Assembly: GCA_947627475.1 (NCBI GenBank)
Contig: CANQWE010000008.1
Span: 1 to 49,415 of the forward strand
Origin: an uncultured Clostridia bacterium
GTDB taxonomy: Bacteria; Bacillota; Clostridia; Oscillospirales; CAG-272
Length of the DNA stretch: 49,415 nucleotides
Direction: 5' to 3'
Position numbers and translations under genes: made by a program
The notes under the pieces: model-generated
The model's input: the letters and a program-made list of their open reading frames with translations, nothing else
Database searches by the model: none
Told to the model about the DNA's origin: nothing
Part shown: piece after piece, positions 43,532 through 49,415 of the stretch
Position numbering within the stretch: position 1 is the stretch's first letter
Layout of the letters: the number at the start of each line of letters is the position of its first letter

Positions 43532-43981
43532 ATGAACAAAAACTTGCATACGGAAGATACCATTATTGAAATCGGGAAAGCGATACCATTCTCTCAATAC
43601 TGTGCTTTTTTTGAAGATACAACAGGCAATCCGCTGTCAGGCTGGGAGTTTCAGCCTTGGTTGAACACACAGGCTGGTAAAACACTTAAGGAAGCCGCCT
43701 CAGCATATTGTCAAGCAGCGGAGCGTAAATCTACGGAAGAACTTCTGTCAGAAGATAGATTTACTATTATTTCCGATGCGGACAAGGCTTTGATTAGGGC
43801 ATTTAATTCCGAAATGGAAGCCTTGGGGTATGACTTTGACGGTGGTATCGGTGATGGATATCGCTGGGGCAGATACATGATTCTTTACACCAAAACCGGT
43901 ACAAAAAGTAAAAAAGGAATTGCTCGAATTTATATAAGAGAGCAGCCATTGTTTAAGGTTATTTTTGCACAATATTTATAA
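43532..43981 (+). pseudogene. 5' part of a split gene of unknown function
   Basis: The ATG at 43532 (MNKNLHTEDTIIEIG) has GAGG nine bases upstream. The 149-codon frame contains AFNSEMEALGYDFDGGIGDG, YRWGRYMILYTKTGTKSKKG, ARIYIREQ and then ends abruptly. I recall a clostridial family of about 220 residues that continues with LFFNNID, HRAYIE, a Cys cluster and FRKTY-IEKCNG. Exactly such a continuation is present 1.3 kb downstream (45262-45556). The last 25 bases are repeated imperfectly at 45274-45298. The frame therefore seems to be cut by insertion or recombination. The function is unknown. Confidence 0.7.
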
Positions 43982-44500
43982 ATCAACCGCTATCTCGTAC
44001 TTATCATCGATAAGCAGATATTTTACATTATACTTTTTTGCAAGTTTCAAAAACTGTGCATTATCTTCCAAAACGCTTTCCATAGTACACCATTCATCGT
44101 CTAAGCGACTTTCTACGGCACTTGCATACTCCTTGATATTGTCGAAATGATTTTTAATATAATCTTCGCTCATTACAAGGTAAAAGTATCTGATATTATC
44201 AATATATTCCTTTGCAAAGTCTTTTTCCCAATCAAATGGGATATAGCACCCTTCAATAATAAGGTTTTGCTTGTTCTCTATAGCTGTTTTAATCATTTCA
44301 CGAACAATAGGCCACAGATACTCTGTGAGCTTATCATCATCTTCGGGTGTGAGTGTAGTATAGCCACTACGAATTAAACCCATTTTCAAATGGTCTATTG
44401 ATAAATAAGGATATTTATACTTTTCAAGCAGTTTTTGTGCAAGCACAGTCTTACCGGTGTGTGATGCACCTGTTATTAAAATAATCATTTTTTTCTCCAT
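43976..44500 (-). CDS. P-loop kinase-like protein (AAA_33/zeta-toxin-like fold)
   Basis: The 174-residue protein has a Walker A motif GASHTGKT near the N-terminus, a DHLKMGLIRSGY segment and LIIEGCYIPFDW, a Walker B-like strand. This is the arrangement of small nucleotide or metabolite kinases such as 2-phosphoglycerate kinase-like and AAA_33 proteins. Its substrate is not evident. The region is far richer in A and T than the surrounding chromosome. The stop overlaps the end of the plus-strand split gene by six bases. It lies 13 bases downstream of a GNAT gene in an operon, and both sit inside the split gene, so they arrived by transfer. Confidence 0.85.
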   Translation of the reverse strand: MEKKMIILITGASHTGKTVLAQKLLEKYKYPYLSIDHLKMGLIRSGYTTLTPEDDDKLTEYLWPIVREMIKTAIENKQNLIIEGCYIPFDWEKDFAKEYIDNIRYFYLVMSEDYIKNHFDNIKEYASAVESRLDDEWCTMESVLEDNAQFLKLAKKYNVKYLLIDDKYEIAVDL

Positions 44501-44513
44501 TCTAAACAGAAAA

Positions 44514-44963
44514 TTATCTGTTTTTTTCCATACAGAAGTTTGTTAGAAAAATTCCTTGTCGTTCTACCTGTTGTTCCTTAACAACCTTATACCCTCTTTT
44601 TTCAAAGAAAGGCTTCGCCGTAATAGAAGCATGAGTAGTAATATCTCCTTGAACAGCTTGTTCCAGCCTATTGCAAATAGCAGTTGCAATACCTTTTTTC
44701 TGATAATCGGCATGAACAAACAGACGGTCAAGATAACCCGTTTTATCTATGTCCCCAAAGCCTACAATAACTTCATCTTCGACAGCAATTATGCTGTAAT
44801 GTTTTTGAAACGACTGATTCCATTTTTCTAAATCCACCTGTCCTGTTGCCCATACATCTAATTGTTCTTTTGTATAATCTTTCACATTTACTGTGTGAAC
44901 TGTATTATAAAACAGTTCTGTCAATTCTTTGCAATCCGATGGCTGATATTTTCTAATAATCAT
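44514..44963 (-). CDS. GNAT-family N-acetyltransferase
   Basis: The start at 44963 (MIIRKYQPSDCKELTELFY) is the normal GNAT beginning; an upstream in-frame ATG at 45005 has no binding site. The 149-residue protein shows strand VGFGDIDKTGYLDRLFVH, the acetyl-CoA loop YQKKGIATAICNRLE, and the motif B end AKPFFEKRGYKVV. Proteins of this kind acetylate small molecules or proteins; several relatives of this length confer antibiotic or stress tolerance, but the substrate is not readable. It is the first gene of an AT-rich two-gene unit with the P-loop kinase. Confidence 0.9.
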   Translation of the reverse strand: MIIRKYQPSDCKELTELFYNTVHTVNVKDYTKEQLDVWATGQVDLEKWNQSFQKHYSIIAVEDEVIVGFGDIDKTGYLDRLFVHADYQKKGIATAICNRLEQAVQGDITTHASITAKPFFEKRGYKVVKEQQVERQGIFLTNFCMEKNR

Positions 44964-45043
44964 TTTATCTTTATCTCTCCAACTTCCAATTTGTTTATTT
45001 CTCATAATATCATACTTTGTAATTATTTACACCATTATAATCA

Positions 45044-45083
45044 GAAAAAAATGACGCAGATAGTGTTTCCACTACCTACGCCA
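45044..45083 (-). terminator. Minus-strand terminator at the edge of the inserted block
   Basis: On the minus strand TGGCGTAGGTAGTG pairs with CACTATCTGCGTCA (three G-U wobbles) around GAAA and is followed by TTTTTTT. No gene ends here now, so it may belong to lost sequence at the junction. Confidence 0.7.
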
Positions 45084-45261
45084 TTTCTCATTACATCTTT
45101 GAAATATTTACTCCATTTTCTTTCAACTTTTACTCCATTTTAAAAATCTGTTACGATATTTTGCGGTATTCTATGATACCTTTTCTTTGAAGAAAAATGT
45201 CTGTAAACCTCGATTTTAAGCGAACTTTTTAATATTTCCAAGCACTTTATTCTGTTGTGAG

Positions 45262-45556
45262 ATTTTCTCTCAAGTTATTTTTTAACAATATTGATAAGTA
45301 CCGCGCTTATATAGAAAAAGCGCTGCTGCATATAAAAGGATGTATTTGTAGGAAACTATGGCAATTGCAGCTGTAATCCGAAAAAAGAAATTGCCGAATG
45401 AGAAAAACATATGTGATAGATAGAAAGCCAATTGAAAAGTGTAGCGGTGTTGTATTTGCGTTTGTAAATTCGGTGGTTGAAGAACTGTTTGACTATATTG
45501 ATTTATTAAAAGAGTTTTATCCGGTCAAAAAAGTTAAGAGCACATTCTCCACGTGA
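45262..45556 (+). pseudogene. 3' part of the split gene, frameshifted
   Basis: Joined across frames, this stretch reads LKLFFNNIDKYRAYIEKALL, then DVFVGNYGNCSCNPKKEIA, then CRMRKTYVIDRKPIEKCSGV and DLLKEFYPVKK before the stop at 45554. These are the parts missing from the truncated frame at 43532-43981. At least two frameshifts are present. A 52-codon open frame from ATG 45398 covers the last piece only and has no ribosome binding site. Confidence 0.7.
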
Positions 45557-45621
45557 TATTTTTGCAAATACCATCTGAAAGTGTCATAGAGGGTTATATA
45601 CTTTTGAAAAATAAAAACAGC

Positions 45622-45656
45622 AAAACAGGTGCAGCCTTTTGGCTGCACCTGTTTAA
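45622..45656 (-). terminator. Terminator of the ferritin gene
   Basis: AAACAGGTGCAGCC pairs with GGCTGCACCTGTTT around a four-base loop. On the minus strand it is followed by TTTTGCTGTTTTTATTTTT. It lies 44 bases after the ferritin stop. Confidence 0.88.
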
Positions 45657-45699
45657 AAATATTCGTTACGGCACAAATCCCACGATTTGTGCCATTTGT

Positions 45700-46215
45700 T
45701 CATGAATCTAATACCAGAGAAGGAGCAGAATATACCCGTGCTTTCAGTTCCTGATCCAGCTGGTATAGTCCCTTTGCATCCCTGCCGAACAGCTGATATT
45801 TTTTTATCAGGTCTGCCGCATTTTTTTCTTCCTCCGCCTGTTCTTTGACAAACCAGTTGAGGAATTCCATGGCACGATAATCGTGGATTTCATTTGCCGC
45901 GGCAAAAATTGTGTGAATGGATTCTGTAACGGTTTTTTCGTGCTCCATCGTTTTATTCAGCGGCTCGTCAAAGGAGGCGTAGTTTTCTGCTGGGGCTTCA
46001 ATGGGGAGGAGCGTGACTTTTTCTCCATTATTCATCAGGTAGGTGCGCATCAGCATGGCATGATCCCGCTCCTCCTGTGCCTGAATTTCAAACCAGTTCT
46101 GAAAACCTTCCAGCCCTTCATCCCCGTAGTAGTTGGCCATATCCAAATACAGATACGCTGAGTAAAATTCTTTCATAATCTGTTCGTTGAGCAGATCCCT
46201 TACTTTTTTATCCAT
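45700..46215 (-). CDS. Ferritin (FtnA type)
   Basis: AAGGAGAG precedes the ATG. The 171-residue protein is a full ferritin: ferroxidase ligands Glu16 (KEFYSAYLYL), Glu49 and His52 (QAQEERDHAM), Glu93, and a glutamine-glutamate set in VKEQAEEEKN. The central Trp- and Phe-rich helix (EGFQNWFEIQ) is typical, and no haem-binding Met of bacterioferritin is seen at the usual site. It stores iron as a 24-subunit shell in the cytoplasm. The gene has its own promoter and terminator, and neither an iron box nor a peroxide-response box was confidently seen. Confidence 0.95.
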   Translation of the reverse strand: MDKKVRDLLNEQIMKEFYSAYLYLDMANYYGDEGLEGFQNWFEIQAQEERDHAMLMRTYLMNNGEKVTLLPIEAPAENYASFDEPLNKTMEHEKTVTESIHTIFAAANEIHDYRAMEFLNWFVKEQAEEEKNAADLIKKYQLFGRDAKGLYQLDQELKARVYSAPSLVLDS

Positions 46216-46254
46216 TGTCTTTCTCTCCTTAATAATATAATATTTGTTTTTCCT

Positions 46255-46260
46255 ATTATA
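46255..46260 (-). promoter_or_regulatory. Extended -10 of the ferritin promoter
   Basis: On the minus strand TGTTATAAT gives a TATAAT with a nearby upstream TG; the -35 is not convincing. It lies 40 bases before the ATG. Confidence 0.5.
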
Positions 46261-46301
46261 ACACTTGGTTTATAAAAGAACTGTGACATTGTCACCGTTT
46301 T

Positions 46302-46991
46302 TTATCCGTCTGCGATTTCCTGCAGCTTTTTCTCATCCAATAGTTGAATACATCCCCGGGACAGCGTAATCCACCCTTCATCCCGGAAGTATCTGAGCAT
46401 ACGGGTCACCACTTCACGTGCGCTGCCAAGGTCTCTGGCCAGCCACTCGTGGGTAACATGCAGTTTTGTTGTATTTTCGCTCGCAGACCGGTCCAAAAGC
46501 GCTTGTGCCAACCGGCTGTCCATACTTTTAAACAGAATCTGCTCCAGCGTCCACATTACATTGGAAAATCGGGAACCCAGCAGCTCGTTTGTATAATTTG
46601 CCATCAGAGCGGATTGATGGCACAGCTTGTCATACAGCAGGGGAGGAATTACAAAGGCGTCGGTATCTTCTTCCACTTCCATTTGAATGTCAAACTGAAT
46701 ATTGCGCATCATACAGGATGCGGAAAAAAGGCAAATATCTAATTCGTACAAACGGTACAGGGTAACTTCCTTTCCGCTTTCGGATAGAATCAAAGCGCGC
46801 ATCTGCCCCTTCTGAATCAGCAAAAGTCCCATACATTGCTTTTTTTCTGTATGGATCCGCTCCCCCTTGGGGAAGTGACGCAGCTGACAGTGCTTCGTCA
46901 TCTTTTCCCGCTGTTCCGGTTCCAGCTGTTTCCAAAAAGGGAAAAAGTCCTGCAGCGATAATGTTGTCCGGCTCATAGCGTTCTGCTCCAT
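46302..46991 (-). CDS. Crp/Fnr-family transcription regulator
   Basis: The 229-residue protein has a cyclic-nucleotide-binding-like beta barrel (FPKGERIHTEKKQCMGLLLI through LYRLYELDICLFS), a long dimer helix, and a C-terminal winged helix with VTHEWLARDLGSAREVVTRM. The N-terminal iron-sulfur cysteine cluster of true FNR is absent. The barrel keeps a GLLLIQKGQMRALILS strand pair, but the cAMP-contacting Arg-Ser motif is not obvious, so the signal is unknown. The start at 46991 is three bases after the trkA stop; a second ATG at 46976 has GGAG upstream and could be the real one. Position suggests joint transcription with trkH-trkA. Confidence 0.88.
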   Translation of the reverse strand: MEQNAMSRTTLSLQDFFPFWKQLEPEQREKMTKHCQLRHFPKGERIHTEKKQCMGLLLIQKGQMRALILSESGKEVTLYRLYELDICLFSASCMMRNIQFDIQMEVEEDTDAFVIPPLLYDKLCHQSALMANYTNELLGSRFSNVMWTLEQILFKSMDSRLAQALLDRSASENTTKLHVTHEWLARDLGSAREVVTRMLRYFRDEGWITLSRGCIQLLDEKKLQEIADG

Positions 46992-46994
46992 ACT

Positions 46995-47639
46995 TTAATT
47001 TCGCTTTTTTTCATTCAGTACGATTAACACATCTTCTTTTGTAAGTACATTGGAAGGAGACACCGGAATGATAAAATTGTCTCCCCGACGGATTGCCAGA
47101 ATAGTAACATTGTGTTTTCTTCGGATGTCTGCATCCCGGATGGTTTGCTCCAGCCATTCGTCCATAGGATGCATTTCTGTGATGGTGTAAAATTCTGAAT
47201 CGTCTAATATATCCATAATATTGGGGCTGGCAAGCCGACGGGCCAGCTTGGCACCAATCTCATGTTCCGGTAAAATTACCTCATCTGCTCCGATGCTCTC
47301 CAAAATTTTTTTCTGCCGCAGATTGCGTGCTTTCACAATCACGTGTTTTGCTCCGTTTTCCTTTGCGATCATAGTGGCAATTTGGGACGCTTCAAAATCT
47401 GTGCCAATCGCAAGGACAATTACATCGAAATTTCCAAGTCCCATACGAGCCAGCGCGTTTTCATCCGCCATATCCGCCCGGATCACATGTGTAGCGTATT
47501 CCGTAGCAAGCTGGAGCTTAGCCTCGTCCCGATCGCACGCCATAATATTTACATCAAATTCAGAAAGCGTCTGAATGATGCTCATGCCGAAATGGCCCAG
47601 TCCCAACACAGCAAAGTTTCGATTTTCTTGTTTTCCCAT
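46995..47639 (-). CDS. trkA: TrkA/KtrA-type potassium-uptake regulatory subunit
   Basis: The 214-residue protein has an RCK_N Rossmann domain (VLGLGHFGMSIIQTL nucleotide loop; VNIMACDRDEAKL with the acidic adenosine contact) and a C-terminal RCK_C domain (residues about 135-214). At this length it is a single RCK unit, like KtrA rather than the doubled enterobacterial TrkA. It binds ATP/ADP or NAD and gates the membrane subunit encoded 11 bases upstream. The stop is followed at once by the Crp/Fnr gene. Expected location is the cytoplasmic face of the membrane. Confidence 0.93.
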   Translation of the reverse strand: MGKQENRNFAVLGLGHFGMSIIQTLSEFDVNIMACDRDEAKLQLATEYATHVIRADMADENALARMGLGNFDVIVLAIGTDFEASQIATMIAKENGAKHVIVKARNLRQKKILESIGADEVILPEHEIGAKLARRLASPNIMDILDDSEFYTITEMHPMDEWLEQTIRDADIRRKHNVTILAIRRGDNFIIPVSPSNVLTKEDVLIVLNEKKRN

Positions 47640-47650
47640 AATGGATCTCC

Positions 47651-49054
47651 TTAACCAATGATCACGCGTTCTTCCGGCAGCCCGATGCTGTCGTCCCCTG
47701 CGCGCAGTTTTTTATTCAGCGCCACCACAACGGTGATGGGGCTCAGACGGCCCACATACATACAAATGATAAGCACGATTTTTCCCGCGTCAGACAGATG
47801 GGGCGTAATGCCTGTCGTCACACCCACTGTACCTGCAGCAGAACAGGTTTCAAAGAGCAGGTCCAAAAATGTATGAGGGTACGGATTGTCCAGCTCTGTA
47901 AAATGCAGCAGCGTTGCTGACACAAATACAACGATCACCATAATGGAAGCAACGCTCAGTGCTTTCTGCAGCAGATCCAGCGGCAGAGACCTTCCGAATG
48001 CTTCCAGCTTGCTCCGGCCGCGTATAACAGATATCATAGAAATAATAATGATCCCCAGAGTGACTGTTTTGATTCCTCCCGCCGTACCGGAAGGCGAGCC
48101 GCCTATGAGCATAAGAACACAGGACACAAATTGCGAAATTTCTTTCAGTCCGTCCTGGGGGATCGTGTTAAATCCTGCAGTACGCAGCGTGACCGATTGG
48201 AACAGGGACGCCTGTATCTTTTCCCAGATGGGCATACCGCCAAGCGTATTCGGATTGGCCCATTCTATGATCAGAAAAAAGAGAGCGCCTCCGAAAATCA
48301 GAATGCCGGTAATAGTAAAGACGATTTTCGTATGCAGGCTAAGCCGACGCAGGCGAAAACGGAGAGAACGCCTTTCTTTGTTTTTTATAATGCGAACAAT
48401 TTCTGTCCAAACGTTGAATCCCAGACCGCCTGCAATAATCAGTGCCATAATGATAAAATTAAAGGGAATGTTTGCTTGAAGCGGAACAAGACTTTCTGTT
48501 CCAATGTTGTCAAACCCCGCATTGCAGAAAGCGGAGACAGCATGGAAGATCCCCTGTCCGATGGCTCTTGGAAGGCTCATTGTACCGCTGGACAGGAAGA
48601 CCAGCGTCAGCAAGACAGCGCCTGCTGTCTGAAATACAATGGTAATAAGCACTACGCGCTTTACCAGGCGGACCATCCCTCCAATGTTGTCCTGATTAAA
48701 AGATGTCTGTATAGTCTGCCTGCTTCGCAGGGAAATTTTTCGACGCACCAAAACCATTGCTGCGGTTATAAGTGTCATGAAGCCCAGCCCGCCGATTTGG
48801 ATCAGGAGCAATAGGACAGCTTTGCCGAACAATGTCCAGTGCGCCATGGTATTGACGACTACCAGCCCTGTAACACAGTTGGCGGAGGTGGCAGTAAAAA
48901 GTGCATTGATAAACCCCACGCTTTCACCGGATTTGCTGGCAATGGGCAGGTTCAGCAAAAGGGCGCCAATGAAAATCATGCAGGCAAACCCTGCCATGAT
49001 TGTTTGGGCGGCAGAAAGATGCGTAGTTCTTTTTTTCAGGGTCTTTTCAAACAT
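47651..49054 (-). CDS. trkH: TrkH/KtrB-type potassium (or sodium) uptake permease
   Basis: AGGAG five bases before the ATG at 49054 sets the start (MFEKTLKKRTTHLS); the longer frame upstream is non-coding. The 467-residue protein has four pore repeats with filter segments TATSANCVTGL, SAFCNAGFDN, TLRTAGFNTI and SAAGTVGVTTG, with the conserved filter glycine in each. The layout of four M1-P-M2 units is typical of TrkH/KtrB. It imports potassium across the membrane with TrkA/KtrA as gate. It is the first gene of the operon and has a good promoter. Confidence 0.95.
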   Translation of the reverse strand: MFEKTLKKRTTHLSAAQTIMAGFACMIFIGALLLNLPIASKSGESVGFINALFTATSANCVTGLVVVNTMAHWTLFGKAVLLLLIQIGGLGFMTLITAAMVLVRRKISLRSRQTIQTSFNQDNIGGMVRLVKRVVLITIVFQTAGAVLLTLVFLSSGTMSLPRAIGQGIFHAVSAFCNAGFDNIGTESLVPLQANIPFNFIIMALIIAGGLGFNVWTEIVRIIKNKERRSLRFRLRRLSLHTKIVFTITGILIFGGALFFLIIEWANPNTLGGMPIWEKIQASLFQSVTLRTAGFNTIPQDGLKEISQFVSCVLMLIGGSPSGTAGGIKTVTLGIIIISMISVIRGRSKLEAFGRSLPLDLLQKALSVASIMVIVVFVSATLLHFTELDNPYPHTFLDLLFETCSAAGTVGVTTGITPHLSDAGKIVLIICMYVGRLSPITVVVALNKKLRAGDDSIGLPEERVIIG

Positions 49055-49118
49055 GTACGCTCCTCTTTCCTTTTGACACGTGTGTGAATTTGTAAAAAAT
49101 ATCTGTTCACATGGGCAT

Positions 49119-49148
49119 ATTGTATCATACCCCGGCACGGATAGTCAA
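49119..49148 (-). promoter_or_regulatory. Promoter of the trkH-trkA operon
   Basis: On the minus strand TTGACT (49143-49148) and TACAAT (49119-49124) are separated by 18 bases, 65 bases before the ATG at 49054. Confidence 0.75.
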
Positions 49149-49203
49149 TGGATTTTTATATGATACCTATGTGAGAGCAGGCTTTTGACTGTCACCTGGC
49201 TAT

Positions 49204-49415
49204 TCATCCGTCACTTGTGGGAGCACAGCTTTTGTCTTTGCTCCTTTTAACGGCTTTTTTTAAAATGACTACCACCGCTGTTCCCAGCAGGGGAAACAGT
49301 GCAGCGACCAACATGCCTGTTTTAAAGCCAGCCTGTTCGGGCGGCCAATCTCCCAGCAGAAAAGCAGAAAACTTTCCTCCTGCCACAGCGTCTGTAATGC
49401 TGCCCATCAGCTGGG
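49204..49415 (-). CDS. C-terminal fragment of a multi-helix membrane protein
   Basis: The frame is open to the window edge. About 70 residues are visible: an outer loop with GGKFSAFLLGDWPPEQAGF, one hydrophobic helix (TGMLVAALFPLLGTAVVVIL) and a basic tail KKAVKRSKDK. This looks like the last helix of a transporter, perhaps an MFS permease, but the family cannot be decided from the piece. The stop is followed within 60 bases by the trkH promoter. Confidence 0.65.
   Translation of the reverse strand, partial: QLMGSITDAVAGGKFSAFLLGDWPPEQAGFKTGMLVAALFPLLGTAVVVILKKAVKRSKDKSCAPTSDG

Noticed and set aside
45090..45180. Remnant of a phage-type integrase C-terminus
   Set aside because: Short frames give phrases such as KWSKYFKDVMRNG, but no catalytic Arg or Tyr motif of a recombinase is present.
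45398..45556. An independent 52-residue small protein
   Set aside because: It has no ribosome binding site, and its sequence is the C-terminal part of the split gene family.

Overview
The window looks like part of a gut-type Clostridia (Bacillota) chromosome of roughly 50% GC. The support is consensus sigma-A promoters, AGGAGG-type ribosome binding sites, oxygen-sensitive pyruvate formate-lyase with its activase, a ZTP (pfl) riboswitch, lipoproteins I recall as the DUF4854 family, GC-rich dispersed repeats of the kind common in Oscillospirales genomes, and one tRNA-Ser. No rRNA, CRISPR array or intact transposase was seen. This placement is inference; no marker gene fixes the genus.

1-10548 (+) is the end of a cell-surface glycopolymer operon. 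It has an exporter ATPase (truncated by the window edge), a large HAD-like protein, two GT52/polysialyltransferase-like proteins, a GT2 glycosyltransferase, a KdsB-like CMP-sugar synthetase, a DRE-TIM aldolase fused to a Rossmann-like domain, a HAD phosphatase and an LCP-family polymer ligase. Many genes overlap by 4-20 bases. Together they suggest synthesis, CMP-activation, transfer, export and wall attachment of a polymer containing a keto-acid sugar (KDO- or sialic-like) in a Gram-positive. 10841-13755 holds an esterase/acyltransferase fusion and a zinc-ribbon membrane protein. 13906-16173 is a DUF11 repeat protein. 16317-21302 is a carbohydrate set: GH109-like oxidoreductase-fold enzyme, TIM-barrel glycosidase-like protein, AEC permease and a DUF5662 protein.

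21300-32000 is a mosaic accessory region: a four-helix protein, tRNA-Ser, a membrane protein beside a decayed MarR regulator, and two copies of a three-gene cassette (DUF4417, Ntox50-like toxin domain, small protein). The left copy is riddled with frameshifts; the right copy carries one nonsense codon. Between the copies lie a three-gene surface-protein operon, a lipoprotein, a cysteine-ladder protein, dCTP deaminase and a ferredoxin.

32112-37106 (+) carries a GH172-family hydrolase and riboswitch-controlled pflB-pflA. 37149-43338 holds a second lipoprotein, a GLUG-repeat surface protein overlapping an MMPL exporter, and a divergent TetR regulator whose promoter interleaves with the exporter promoter around one palindrome. 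43532-45556 is a protein-coding gene split into two pieces by an AT-rich block carrying a P-loop kinase and a GNAT acetyltransferase. 45700-49415 (-) contains ferritin, a Crp/Fnr regulator, TrkA and TrkH potassium-uptake genes and the tail of another membrane protein.
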